Positions 32,068 to 41,098 of a stretch of DNA of 64,000 bases are shown one piece after another. Source of the stretch: an uncultured Ruminococcus sp. (lineage in GTDB: Bacteria; Bacillota; Clostridia; Oscillospirales; Ruminococcaceae); assembly GCA_902787825.1 (NCBI GenBank), contig CADAHS010000005.1, forward strand, positions 62,001-126,000. The letters run 5' to 3'. How positions within the stretch are numbered: position 1 is the stretch's first letter; every line of letters starts with the position of its first letter. Below the pieces are notes generated by a model. That model saw nothing but the letters and a program-made list of their open reading frames with translations, did not search any database and was not told the origin of the DNA. A program made the position numbers and the translations under genes.

Positions 32068-33723
32068 TTAAGCAAGCTTTAAAGCATCGTCAAAGCTCAT
32101 CGGCTTAGCAAGCAAAAATCCCTGCAATACATCGCAGCCGTACTCTCTGAGCTTTTCAAGCTGTCTTTGAGTCTCAACGCCCTCTGCGATAATTTTACAG
32201 TTGAGCAGGTGTCCCATTGAGATTATTGCCCTTACGAACTCGTCATTCTCGTCACCATTGAGCGTGTCGATAAACGTTTTGTCGATCTTGAGCACGTCTA
32301 TCGGCAGCTTGTGCAGATAACTCAGCGAAGCAAAGCCCGTACCGAAATCGTCCAGTGCGATCTTAACGCCAAGGGTTTTAAGCGCATTCAGCACTTCTTT
32401 GGCGACCTCGATAGATGAGATGAACAGGTTTTCCGTGACCTCTACCACAAGATTCTGCGGTGGGAAACCTGTGCTTTTAAGGATAGCTTTGACCGTTCTT
32501 AGAAAATCACTGCTGAGCAGAAATGCTACCGAAACGTTTACCGAAACAAGTACGTCCTCGTTCTTTTTGACCGCATCGACCATCATCTCAGTCGATTTTT
32601 CCATGACCCACTTGTCAATGTAGCTTATATAATTCAGCTTCTCTGCGATACGGATATACTCGTAAGGCTGTATCAGCTCGTCGTTCTCTCCCTTGAATCT
32701 GATTAGCGTTTCGTAGCCGGAGAGCTTTTGCGATTCAGCCCTGAAAAGCGGCTGATAAACGATCTGAAAGCGCTGCATATTTACAGCGTTCTTAACAAAA
32801 TTCTCGCCCTCAACATCGGCATTCATTATGTCCATCTGAGTCTGACTGAACAGGCAGATCTGATGTTTTCCCTCGCTTTTTGCATTGTACATCGCTGTGT
32901 CGGCATAACGCAGCAGTATCGAGGAATCAGTAGCATGATCGGGATAAAACGAAACGCCTATGCTTGCAGTGATATAAAAGTCCTTTCCATTGATAAGGAA
33001 CTTTTCTTTCAGACAATACTGATACCTCTCAACAAGAGCCTTGGCATCACTGCTGTCATCATAGCCGCTGATTATGAGCGCAAACTCGTCACCGCCAAGT
33101 CGTGCAAGAAAATGCTTTTCACCAAGAATACTGTTCCATCGTCTTGCTATCTCGATAAGGACCTGATTTCCATAATCGTGCCCCATGGTATCATTGATAT
33201 TTTTGAAGTTATCTATGTCGATAAACGCAACGGCAAATTTATTCTTTTGTTCGATGTAGTCCTTTATCGCCTGATTGAATGCACGTCTGTTAGGCAGAGA
33301 GGTCAGCGAATCGGTGTGAGCCATCAGGTCAAGCTTCTTTTCGTTCTCTCTGAGCTGTTCAATAGCGTGGTGAAGCGTCATGACTACAAGCAAATTCACC
33401 AGAACTATTGCAAGTCCCGGCAGTGCGCTGCCCTGCTGCTTGAGCACAACGACCAGCAGCATCCACACAAGATTGATCCCTATGATCACCCTTGCGGTCT
33501 TGAAACCTGCGCTGCCCGCAAGAAGAACGAGCATGATATTTATGACCACCTGCATCATAGAGAACACGCCGCACAGTGTCTGAGAAGGAACGACCAGCGA
33601 ACCGATGAAAACAGGCTCTTGCCTTGAGGTGAAGATTATCATACAAACCTGCATCAACAGATACATGATGCAGCAGATGATTATCGTCGTGAGGTTAGCA
33701 CTTCTGCTTCTCTGCTTTCCCAT
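32068..33723 (-). CDS. Membrane GGDEF-EAL protein (c-di-GMP turnover)
   Basis: 551 residues. About four membrane helices (1-115) are followed by a GGDEF domain with an intact RLGGDEF near residue 214 and an EAL domain with ETLIRF (variant of EAL) near 337, DDFGTGFASL near 456, KIDKTFID, AEGVET and a closing LQGFLLAKP. The key metal ligands are present in both, so it could make and break c-di-GMP; the net direction is unknown. It lies next to the pilus locus, whose PilB has an MshEN-type N-terminus. Its ATG has a GGGGGA site. Confidence 0.92.
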   Translation of the reverse strand: MGKQRSRSANLTTIIICCIMYLLMQVCMIIFTSRQEPVFIGSLVVPSQTLCGVFSMMQVVINIMLVLLAGSAGFKTARVIIGINLVWMLLVVVLKQQGSALPGLAIVLVNLLVVMTLHHAIEQLRENEKKLDLMAHTDSLTSLPNRRAFNQAIKDYIEQKNKFAVAFIDIDNFKNINDTMGHDYGNQVLIEIARRWNSILGEKHFLARLGGDEFALIISGYDDSSDAKALVERYQYCLKEKFLINGKDFYITASIGVSFYPDHATDSSILLRYADTAMYNAKSEGKHQICLFSQTQMDIMNADVEGENFVKNAVNMQRFQIVYQPLFRAESQKLSGYETLIRFKGENDELIQPYEYIRIAEKLNYISYIDKWVMEKSTEMMVDAVKKNEDVLVSVNVSVAFLLSSDFLRTVKAILKSTGFPPQNLVVEVTENLFISSIEVAKEVLNALKTLGVKIALDDFGTGFASLSYLHKLPIDVLKIDKTFIDTLNGDENDEFVRAIISMGHLLNCKIIAEGVETQRQLEKLREYGCDVLQGFLLAKPMSFDDALKLA

Positions 33724-33761
33724 ACTTTTCCCCCATTCTGTGCTATTATTTGTTATTATTG

Positions 33762-33790
33762 ATTATATCACATAAAATCGTCGATTTCAA
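33762..33790 (-). promoter_or_regulatory. Sigma-A promoter of the GGDEF-EAL gene
   Basis: Minus-strand TTGAAA (33785-33790), 17-base spacer, TATAAT (33762-33767). Confidence 0.8.
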
Positions 33791-33801
33791 GTATTATTTT
33801 A

Positions 33802-33830
33802 TTGACACAACGTGACTGTTGTGATATAAT
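33802..33830 (+). promoter_or_regulatory. Sigma-A promoter of the DUF3783-EamA genes, with internal dyad
   Basis: TTGACA (33802-33807), 17-base spacer, TATAAT (33825-33830). CACAAC (33806-33811) and GTTGTG (33818-33823) are exact inverted copies between the boxes, a possible operator. Confidence 0.85.
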
Positions 33831-33914
33831 CACTAAGAAAGCGTTCAGAAGCATAAAACGCTCAAAACGTTTATCTACCGACTTTACAGAGCAAGGAGAA
33901 TTTGTTTCACAATT

Positions 33915-34316
33915 ATGAAATCAATAGTCAAAATAAAGTCTGAAAAGATGTTACTAAGTGTTAATATTGCTGATGATGTGAATACACGCATCAACGATAT
34001 TGCACAGGCTTTAGGTGTCACGGTAAAAGCTGTTGGAAAAGACAGCGGAAGTGAGCAGCTCGGTTATCTTCTTGGTTTCTCCGGCTTCAAAGCATCAGCA
34101 GAGGAAAAGCATGAACTGAATGACAGCTGCATAGTTTTTTCGGGCATAACTCCAAATGAACTTAACGCACTGCTCAAAGCTCTGCGAGAGGCGGGAATAA
34201 TTATCCCACTCAAAGCTGTGTGCACACCTCATAACCAAAGCTGGAAACTTGCAGACCTTGTGAAAGAGCTTGCGAAGGAGCACGAGCTTATGAACGGGGG
34301 TAACGGCGGTGAGTAA
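33915..34316 (+). CDS. DUF3783 domain protein
   Basis: 133 residues, cytoplasmic. The C-terminal half has the DUF3783 pattern: CIVFSGITPNELNALLKALR, then LKAVCTPHNQSW and LVKELAKEHEL. Function unknown. Its last codons overlap the GTG start of the EamA gene by eight bases, so the two are translated together. The upstream ribosome site is weak (AAGGAG at 33894-33899, about 15 bases from the ATG). Confidence 0.8.
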   Translation: MKSIVKIKSEKMLLSVNIADDVNTRINDIAQALGVTVKAVGKDSGSEQLGYLLGFSGFKASAEEKHELNDSCIVFSGITPNELNALLKALREAGIIIPLKAVCTPHNQSWKLADLVKELAKEHELMNGGNGGE

Positions 34317-35193
34317 ACGCAACAAAGCGATACTGCTTATAATTCTCTCTGCGTTCAGCTTCGCTTTTATGTTTGCATTTGTCCGTTTGTCCGGCGATCT
34401 CCCGACTATGCAGAAGGTGTTTTTCAGGAATTTCGTAGCATTGTTTTTTGCACTTGGGGTGATGAAAAAAGAAAAGATCGGCTTCAGATGCAAAACAAAA
34501 AAGAACAGATACGTCCTGTTTATGAGAGCGCTTGCAGGCTCTCTGGGAATGATCGGGAACTTCTATGCGATAGATGCGATCGTGCTTTCAGATGCCTCGA
34601 TACTCAATAAGATGTCTCCGTTTTTCTGTGTCGTGTTCTCATTTATTTTTCTCAAAGAGAAATTAAAGCTTTTCAACATTCTGACAATAATCGGAGCATT
34701 TGTCGGCGCACTTTTTGTTATCAAGCCTTCTTTTGCAAACGCCGATCTGTTTGCTTCAATAGCAGGATTTATGGGCGGAATGGCAGCCGGACTTGCCTAC
34801 ACCTGCGTTCGCTATCTTGGACAGCATGGCGAACCCGGACCGAAGATCGTTGCATACTTTTCACTTTTCTCCTGTCTGGTGACACTTCCCTGGCTGATAC
34901 TTGACTTCCACCCGATGAGCTGGTGGCAGCTGCTTTGCCTTATCGGAGCAGGGCTTGGTGCAGCCGGCGGACAATTTACCATAACAGCCGCATACAGCAA
35001 CGCACCTGCAAGAGAGATCTCGGTGTTTGATTATACTCAGATAATCTTCACCGCATCGTTGGGATTTATTATGTTTGGCGACAAGCCCGACATCTGGAGT
35101 CTGCTTGGATACGCTGTGATAATCTCAATGGCGGTCATTGTATTTATTTACAACAATAAAAAGTCCCCTGCGGCGAATGAAGAAAGCACATAA
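34309..35193 (+). CDS. EamA/DMT family transporter
   Basis: 294 residues, ten predicted membrane helices in two EamA repeats. The start is GTG at 34309, inside the end of the DUF3783 gene. It belongs to the same superfamily as the transporter at 31029 but the two differ clearly in sequence, so they are not a recent duplicate. The terminal KKSPAANEES tail is cytoplasmic. The substrate is unknown. Confidence 0.9.
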   Translation: MSKRNKAILLIILSAFSFAFMFAFVRLSGDLPTMQKVFFRNFVALFFALGVMKKEKIGFRCKTKKNRYVLFMRALAGSLGMIGNFYAIDAIVLSDASILNKMSPFFCVVFSFIFLKEKLKLFNILTIIGAFVGALFVIKPSFANADLFASIAGFMGGMAAGLAYTCVRYLGQHGEPGPKIVAYFSLFSCLVTLPWLILDFHPMSWWQLLCLIGAGLGAAGGQFTITAAYSNAPAREISVFDYTQIIFTASLGFIMFGDKPDIWSLLGYAVIISMAVIVFIYNNKKSPAANEEST

Positions 35194-35225
35194 AAAAGCC
35201 ATACAGTAAAAACTGTATGGCTTTT
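35194..35225. terminator. Bidirectional terminator between EamA and pilT
   Basis: Perfect 14-bp stem AAAAGCCATACAGT / ACTGTATGGCTTTT (35194-35207, 35212-35225), suited to both strands. Confidence 0.9.
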
Positions 35226-35229
35226 AAAT

Positions 35230-36303
35230 TTATGCTCTTGTGTCTGCGATAAATCTCTTGAGGTCCTGTGCGTTGGAGCACTTTTCAAGAGCAACGTCCA
35301 TAGAGATCGTTCTGGACTTAACAAGCTTAGCAAGCTCCTGATCCATAGTCTGCATTCCCTGTGCTTTACCGGTCTGCATAGCCGAACCGATAAGGTGAAC
35401 CTTGTCATCACGGATCATAGCCTTGATAGAGTCAGTTGCATTAAGGATCTCGCAGCAAGCCACACGGCTTGTACCATCAAATGTACGGCAAAGTGTCTGA
35501 GTACAGATACCTACAAGTACCGATGCGAGCTGTGTTCTGATCTGGTGCTGCTGGTGAGCCGGGAATACGTCGATGATACGGTCGATCGTTGAAGGAGCAT
35601 CTGTGGTATGAAGTGTACTCATTACAAGGTGTCCTGTTTCAGCGGCGGTAACAGCGGCTTCGATAGTTTCAAAGTCTCTCATTTCTCCTACGAGGATAAT
35701 ATCCGGGTCCTCACGGAGTGCAGCACGAAGTGAAAGCGAGAAGCTCGGTACATCAGGTCCTACCTCTCTCTGGTTTACCATACATCTCTTGTGAGCGTGC
35801 ATATACTCGATAGGATCCTCGACGGTGATTATGTGAGCTGACTTATGGATATTAACATAGTCGATCATAGCGGCAAGAGTTGTAGACTTACCTGAACCGG
35901 TAGGTCCTGTTACGAGCACAAGTCCTCTTGGTCTCATAACGAACTCAGCAAGTACAGGAGGAAGGTTAAGGTCTGTAAGTGTCGGGATATCATTTCTCAG
36001 AAGACGGATAGCGATAGCCGTTGAACCTCTCTGACGATATACGTTTACACGGTGACGGAAACCTCTGGTAGAAACGAATGTAAAGTCTGTATCAATATGA
36101 TCCTTGATCTGCTGTCTCTGTTTATCGTTACACATATCCTTAGTGATGTTCTGGATCTCGATCTCAGTCATGTCAGGATATGACGAAAGCTTTCTGAGGT
36201 TACCTCCCTGTCTAACGATAGGCGGGATACCTACTGTGAAGTGAAGGTCCGAGCATCCCAGAGCTCTTGCTTCGTCAAGAATTTTGTTAATGTCCACTGC
36301 CAT
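35230..36303 (-). CDS. pilT: Type IV pilus retraction ATPase PilT
   Basis: 357 residues, a hexameric motor that pulls pili in. Walker A is GPTGSGKSTTLA near residue 130, the Asp box is near ITVEDPIEYMH, Walker B is DPDIILVGEMRD near 200, and the His box STLHTTDA is near 225. It starts 43 bases after pilB with a GGAGG site, so the two ATPases are co-transcribed. Its presence suggests dynamic, retractable pili rather than a competence pseudopilus. Confidence 0.95.
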   Translation of the reverse strand: MAVDINKILDEARALGCSDLHFTVGIPPIVRQGGNLRKLSSYPDMTEIEIQNITKDMCNDKQRQQIKDHIDTDFTFVSTRGFRHRVNVYRQRGSTAIAIRLLRNDIPTLTDLNLPPVLAEFVMRPRGLVLVTGPTGSGKSTTLAAMIDYVNIHKSAHIITVEDPIEYMHAHKRCMVNQREVGPDVPSFSLSLRAALREDPDIILVGEMRDFETIEAAVTAAETGHLVMSTLHTTDAPSTIDRIIDVFPAHQQHQIRTQLASVLVGICTQTLCRTFDGTSRVACCEILNATDSIKAMIRDDKVHLIGSAMQTGKAQGMQTMDQELAKLVKSRTISMDVALEKCSNAQDLKRFIADTRA

Positions 36304-36346
36304 TGTGATTTACCTCCAATTTTATTTATTTGAATAAAATATACTA

Positions 36347-38020
36347 CTATACCGCATAAGTTACACGGACAAGCTCGTCTATAGATGTAATGCCCTGCTG
36401 AACCAGCTTTGAAACGTTATCTCTGAGCAGCAAAGTACCTTCTTCTTTTGCAAGCTCAGCGATCTCATCAGCCTTAGCGCCTGATGTGATGAGCACCTGC
36501 ATTCTTGACGTAGCCAGCAGGATCTCGTGGATAGCGGTTCTTCCGTTATAACCTGTGTTCTTGCATTTCGGACATCCGCCTGCATCATAGATCATCATCG
36601 AATGGTCGATGCCCATGAGCTTTTCGTCCTCAGGTGTAGTCATTCTTGGTTTCTTACACTCAGGGCAAAGAGTTTTTGTAAGACGCTGTGCAACGATACC
36701 GATAAGTGAGGTTGCGACCATGTAAGCCTCAACGCCCATATCCACAAGTCTTGTAACTGTGGAAGCTGCATCGTTTGTATGCAGTGTTGAAAGCACAAGG
36801 TGTCCTGTGATAGCAGCTCTGATTGCGATCTCAGCTGTTTCGGTATCACGCATTTCTCCGACCATTATGATATCCGGGTCCTGACGGAGGATAGAACGCA
36901 GGGCTGCACCGAATGTCATGCCGGCTTTTTCATTTATCTGACACTGATTGATATTATTGATCTTCTTTTCGACTGGGTCTTCGACTGTGATAACGTTAAG
37001 GTTAGGCTTAGCGATCTCACCCAAAGCAGCATAAAGAGTTGTAGATTTACCTGAACCGGTAGGTCCTGTTACCAGCACCACGCCCTGAGGCACTTTAAGG
37101 CAGGAAACGAATCTTTCGTAGTTATAGTCTGTCATACCAAGGTCCTGGATCCTTCTTACGGAGTTATCTCCTGCAAGGATACGGATAACGACCTTTTCGC
37201 CGTAAACCATAGGAAGATTAGATACACGAAGGTCGATAGTCGTGCCGTCAACGACCTGTGACATACGACCGTCCTGAGGGACACGCTTCTCGGCAATGTT
37301 CATTCCCGAGAGGATCTTGAATCTTGTTACAAGCGAGACATGCAGTGCCGGTGAAAGCGTCATCAGCTCTACAAGGTCGCCGTTTACTCTTATTCTGATC
37401 TTAGTGAGGTCCTTGAAAGGCTCGATATGTATATCCGTTGCGTCCTGACGGAACGAGTTTTCAACGATAGCAGTAGCCAGCTTAACGATAGGAGCGTTCT
37501 CGATACGTCCTTCTGAGAGGTCGATCTCATCAAGGCTAAGCTCTTCTTCCTTCTCCTTTGTAGCCTCATCGACAACACTGTCAACCTGTCCCTGCGAGTA
37601 GATCATACCTATCGCTCTGTTGAGGGCAGCCTTTGTTGCCATAACGGTATTGATGCTGCAGCCTGTTATAACTCTGAGGTCTTCAAGAGCGTAGAAGTTG
37701 ATAGGGTCGTTGGTTGCGACGGTAAGTCTTCTTCCCATCTTCTCGATCGCAATAACGTTATACTTTCTGGCTGACGCTTCAGGTATCTTCTTGACGATAT
37801 CCGGATTCAGCTCGGTATTATCAAGGTCGATATACGGGATATTCAGTCTTTCAGCCAGAACCTCTGCGAACTGGACATCGGTGACAAATCCCATTTCGAC
37901 AATGACATCACCAAACATTCTTCCCTTCTGTTCTTTTTGCTTGGACAATACTTCCTGAAGCTGTGCTTCTGTAATAAGCTTCTTTTCAACTAAGTATTGT
38001 CCGATCGGTCCGTTTCTCAT
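36347..38020 (-). CDS. pilB: Type IV pilus assembly ATPase PilB (GspE family)
   Basis: 557 residues, the extension motor. The N-terminal MshEN-like domain (1-150) has IGQYLVEKKLITEAQLQEVL and a second LGFVTDVQFAEVLAE-like repeat, the type that binds c-di-GMP in MshE. The ATPase core has Walker A GPTGSGKSTTLY near residue 320, Walker B DPDIIMVGEMRD near 385 and HTNDA. Four cysteines in CPECK and CPKCK form the zinc site. A GGAG site precedes the ATG; no confident promoter was seen. Confidence 0.95.
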   Translation of the reverse strand: MRNGPIGQYLVEKKLITEAQLQEVLSKQKEQKGRMFGDVIVEMGFVTDVQFAEVLAERLNIPYIDLDNTELNPDIVKKIPEASARKYNVIAIEKMGRRLTVATNDPINFYALEDLRVITGCSINTVMATKAALNRAIGMIYSQGQVDSVVDEATKEKEEELSLDEIDLSEGRIENAPIVKLATAIVENSFRQDATDIHIEPFKDLTKIRIRVNGDLVELMTLSPALHVSLVTRFKILSGMNIAEKRVPQDGRMSQVVDGTTIDLRVSNLPMVYGEKVVIRILAGDNSVRRIQDLGMTDYNYERFVSCLKVPQGVVLVTGPTGSGKSTTLYAALGEIAKPNLNVITVEDPVEKKINNINQCQINEKAGMTFGAALRSILRQDPDIIMVGEMRDTETAEIAIRAAITGHLVLSTLHTNDAASTVTRLVDMGVEAYMVATSLIGIVAQRLTKTLCPECKKPRMTTPEDEKLMGIDHSMMIYDAGGCPKCKNTGYNGRTAIHEILLATSRMQVLITSGAKADEIAELAKEEGTLLLRDNVSKLVQQGITSIDELVRVTYAV

Positions 38021-38074
38021 ACTTTTTCTCCTAACTCCTCACAGTATGTGGGTAATAAATTATTATTTAAAGTA

Positions 38075-38103
38075 TTGTAATTTTATAATTAATGTGATAA
38101 AAT
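38075..38103 (+). promoter_or_regulatory. Possible promoter of pilD
   Basis: TTGTAA (38075-38080), 17-base spacer, TAAAAT (38098-38103), 30 bases before the TTG start. Confidence 0.45.
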
Positions 38104-38133
38104 AGTCATAGTATCCGAAAGGGGGATATAAAT

Positions 38134-38937
38134 TTGGATAAATTACAGATCTATTATACCGTGATATACATATTTATGTTTATCTTCGGTGTATGTGTGG
38201 GAAGCTTCCTGAACGTCTGTATTTACAGGCTTCCTATTGGCGAGAGTCTCACAAAGAAAAACTCACATTGTATGACCTGCGGTGAAGAGATCAAACGATA
38301 TGATCTTATCCCGATAATCAGCTGGTGCCTGCTTCGTGGAAAGTGCAGACACTGCGGTGCAAAGATCTCACCGAGGTACACAGTCGTTGAATTTCTCAAC
38401 GGTGTTGTCTGGCTGGGAACAGCACTTTGGTTTGACATTATTGAAAAACCAGTTTACATCATCTTCACCTGTCTGATGTTCTCCGCAGTCATCGTAGTCT
38501 TTTTCATGGACTGGGACACTCAGCTGATAAACACATGGGTCGTAGTATTCATCGGCATCATGGCGATAGGTCAGATAGCTCTGTGTCGTGCATACGATCA
38601 AGTATCTATAACATCGCACATCATCGGAGCATTTGTAGTAAGCGTACCGCTTATGATCGTCACACTTGTTTCACACGAAAGAGCAATGGGCTGGGGCGAC
38701 GTTTTCCTGATGATCGCCGCAGGACTTTACCTTGGCACACAGGGAGCGCTCGTAGCACTTGCAGTAGCACTTGTGACCGGCTCTATCGGAGGACTTACTC
38801 AGAAGCATTTCAGCGGAAGCTCCAAATTCGCATTCGGTCCATATCTTTCGATCGGAATTTTTGTAGCGATCTTCTTTGGTGAGAAGCTCGGTGATTGGTA
38901 TATGCAGTTCACAGGGCTGAACGAAATGCTCAGCTGA
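38134..38937 (+). CDS. pilD: Prepilin peptidase (A24 family)
   Basis: 267 residues. It cleaves and N-methylates prepilins in the membrane. The GSFLNVCIYRLP motif is near residue 28, followed by the zinc cysteines MTCGEEI and CRHCGA. The two catalytic Asp are in MDWDTQ (near 126) and GWGDVF (near 187). Seven to eight membrane helices. The start is TTG at 38134 with GGGGG upstream. It is divergent from pilB and lies inside the pilus locus, facing the pilin genes tail to tail. Confidence 0.93.
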   Translation: MDKLQIYYTVIYIFMFIFGVCVGSFLNVCIYRLPIGESLTKKNSHCMTCGEEIKRYDLIPIISWCLLRGKCRHCGAKISPRYTVVEFLNGVVWLGTALWFDIIEKPVYIIFTCLMFSAVIVVFFMDWDTQLINTWVVVFIGIMAIGQIALCRAYDQVSITSHIIGAFVVSVPLMIVTLVSHERAMGWGDVFLMIAAGLYLGTQGALVALAVALVTGSIGGLTQKHFSGSSKFAFGPYLSIGIFVAIFFGEKLGDWYMQFTGLNEMLS

Positions 38938-38960
38938 TCTGATAAAGCACAAAAATATTC

Positions 38961-39041
38961 AGCCGTCCGCACATAGTGTTGGGCGGCTAATTCTTTGCTC
39001 AAAAGGTCCTCTTAACAACAATGCTGTTAAGGGGATCTTTT
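38961..39041. terminator. Terminator pair after pilD
   Basis: First hairpin AGCCGTCC / GGGCGGCT (38961-38988); second AAAGGTCC...TTAACA with its complement (39002-39040), followed by TTTT. They can serve pilD and, in reverse, the pilin operon. Confidence 0.65.
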
Positions 39042-39044
39042 CAG

Positions 39045-39068
39045 CAGACAGGCATTGCTGCCTGTCTG
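39045..39068 (-). terminator. Hairpin after the large pilin gene
   Basis: Perfect 10-bp stem CAGACAGGCA / TGCCTGTCTG, loop of four, 18 bases past the pilin stop. It has no strong U tract of its own, so it may add stability to the mRNA end. Confidence 0.5.
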
Positions 39069-39086
39069 TGAAATATTCGTTTGGGA

Positions 39087-41084
39087 TCAATACCAGCTTC
39101 TGTTTGTTTCATTAACGCTCAGAAGCTCAACCTTATCGACCTTAACGGTTGAATTCATAAGTCTGATCGTGAAATCACGGCTATCGTTATTTCCGATCGG
39201 ATTATACTGTCCCTGGCTACCCTGAGCAAGAGTAAGCGTAATGCTGCTTGAGCCGTTACCGCTTATTGCCTTGAAGTCGCCAGAGTTCTCGATAGTACCG
39301 GACTTATCAAGTGTGATCTTGATTCTGTAATCAGATACCCACTTGCCTGTCTTGGAAGTCTTGAATGTAAGAGCGATCTTATAGTTGGTCGCATAGTCTA
39401 CATTTGCACCCCAAGGTGGAACTGAAGGATCCCAGTGGTTAGCTTTACCTGTATCACTTGCAGTGTAGGTGATGTTCCAGCCGCTGATATCCGAAGGCTT
39501 ATCCTTGAATACAGGAACAAAAACTGTGTTAGCTGTTACAGCGTGTGTTGTAAGTTCCTGATCAGTGTGACCTTTAACTACCCACTTATCAAATATCTTT
39601 GTAGCAGCCGGAGGTGCTGGAGTTTCATCAGGAGCGATAGCTGTCTGTCCATCCGAAACATAGCTGGTCTTAGCAGCGTTGATATTAGCGCCTGCTTCAT
39701 CGTCGCAGAATTCGACCTTCCACTTATCCTTTACCTTTGGATAGAATACATAGCCGTCACCGTTGATAATAACTGCTGAAAGCGGCTGATCGCTTCCCTG
39801 GCGGAACCAGCCGAGGAAGTCCTGCTTTGTGGTATCTACTCCCGGAGGTGTTCCCGGGTCATTAGCGTTATGTCCTTCAAATGCGTTATTCTTTGTCCAT
39901 TCGCTTCCGTCCGGTTTGAGCCATGTCACCTGATGCTGCGGCAAAGCTGCCTCAGGAGTATAAGAAAGCGTGAATGTGGTATTACCGTTGATCTTGTAGC
40001 CTGCTGTTGTATCAACAACATTTCCGGAAGGATCAAGCCACTGTGGAGGCAGATAGCCCGGGATCGAAGCTGCTGATGGGAAGCTCTTGAATACATTGCC
40101 CTTTGTAACAGTTGTAGTAGAACCGATCTGCTTGCCCTGGAGTGATACGGTAGGATGATCGTTTGCATAAACGAGTTTTACCTCACACTCTGAAGCGCTT
40201 GCACCTGTATTCTTCTGATAGAAAACATATGTGTATCTGTTCTCGTCAGACTTCACATAGTACTTCTGCTGATAAGAAGTTGCGCCGGATGGTGCTGCGG
40301 TAGCATTTGGATAATGGTCTTCGCAAAGGTGCTCTGCAAAAGAATCCGCACACTGGAAATCGCCTCTGAGATCGAAATCATCATTGTTATCAATGTTGAT
40401 ATTTGTCAGATTGATAATCGCACCGGTTGTTTTCTTCTTTGCTTCGTCAGCGCTGTAAACAGTATCTCTGTCGAACTTCTTCTTTTCAAACTCATAGTGA
40501 CCGTTATGGTAAACAGCCTCAAGTGTAACAACATTCACCTGAAGAGTTTTGAGTTTATCAGTATGCTTTGTTTCAAAAGAGTTAGTGCCGATGCTGAAGT
40601 TGTATTTGAACTTGTCATAGAAATCAACTCCCATAACTACGCTTGAGTTCTTGAAGTTGAAACCGCCTTCAGCAAGCTTGTTGACCTTGATAACGCAGCC
40701 TGTTGCGCCCATTCTCTTAGCAGCTGTATCGTTATCGCTGCCGGAATAGTCATCGAGGCAGTAGCCTCTGAAATTCACGTTGTCCAGGACAAGGCAGTTG
40801 GTGAATGGGATCGCGCAATCACCCACCTGACCTGTCTCAGAAACATTCGGAACTCCCTGATAATCCTCAAGGACAAGGATATTTGTAGCATATCTCAGCT
40901 CATCGTCGATATACTCGATAATTCCTGAGCTTATGATATTAGCATCTCTTGTAGCCTGCACGTCGTTGTGGATATCATTTGCTGGTTTGATAAAGTTAAG
41001 GATAGCTCCGAGAATTACACCGAAGATCGCAACAACTACTACAAGCTCGACAAGGGTAAAACCTTTTTTATTTGTCTTTTTCAT
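39087..41084 (-). CDS. Large pilin-like protein with repeats and C-terminal beta domain
   Basis: 665 residues. The prepilin signal KKTNKKG|FTLVELVVVVAIFG has the cleavage Gly and the Glu at +5. The pilin-like domain (to about 300) contains cysteines. Residues about 300-520 hold three or so units with the pattern V-x-F/W...G...P...F-x-GW...Y, resembling InlB B/Flg_new beta-grasp repeats. The last 110 residues (from GWNITYTASD) look like a beta-sandwich, possibly carbohydrate-binding. I infer a pilus-tip adhesin; no family match was run. An AGGAGG site lies before the ATG, 14 bases after the next pilin. Confidence 0.8.
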   Translation of the reverse strand: MKKTNKKGFTLVELVVVVAIFGVILGAILNFIKPANDIHNDVQATRDANIISSGIIEYIDDELRYATNILVLEDYQGVPNVSETGQVGDCAIPFTNCLVLDNVNFRGYCLDDYSGSDNDTAAKRMGATGCVIKVNKLAEGGFNFKNSSVVMGVDFYDKFKYNFSIGTNSFETKHTDKLKTLQVNVVTLEAVYHNGHYEFEKKKFDRDTVYSADEAKKKTTGAIINLTNINIDNNDDFDLRGDFQCADSFAEHLCEDHYPNATAAPSGATSYQQKYYVKSDENRYTYVFYQKNTGASASECEVKLVYANDHPTVSLQGKQIGSTTTVTKGNVFKSFPSAASIPGYLPPQWLDPSGNVVDTTAGYKINGNTTFTLSYTPEAALPQHQVTWLKPDGSEWTKNNAFEGHNANDPGTPPGVDTTKQDFLGWFRQGSDQPLSAVIINGDGYVFYPKVKDKWKVEFCDDEAGANINAAKTSYVSDGQTAIAPDETPAPPAATKIFDKWVVKGHTDQELTTHAVTANTVFVPVFKDKPSDISGWNITYTASDTGKANHWDPSVPPWGANVDYATNYKIALTFKTSKTGKWVSDYRIKITLDKSGTIENSGDFKAISGNGSSSITLTLAQGSQGQYNPIGNNDSRDFTIRLMNSTVKVDKVELLSVNETNRSWY

Positions 41085-41098
41085 AGTTGTTACCTCCT

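Noticed and set aside
39087..41084. Internalin
   Set aside because: Has B-type repeats but no leucine-rich repeats; the N-terminus is a prepilin signal.
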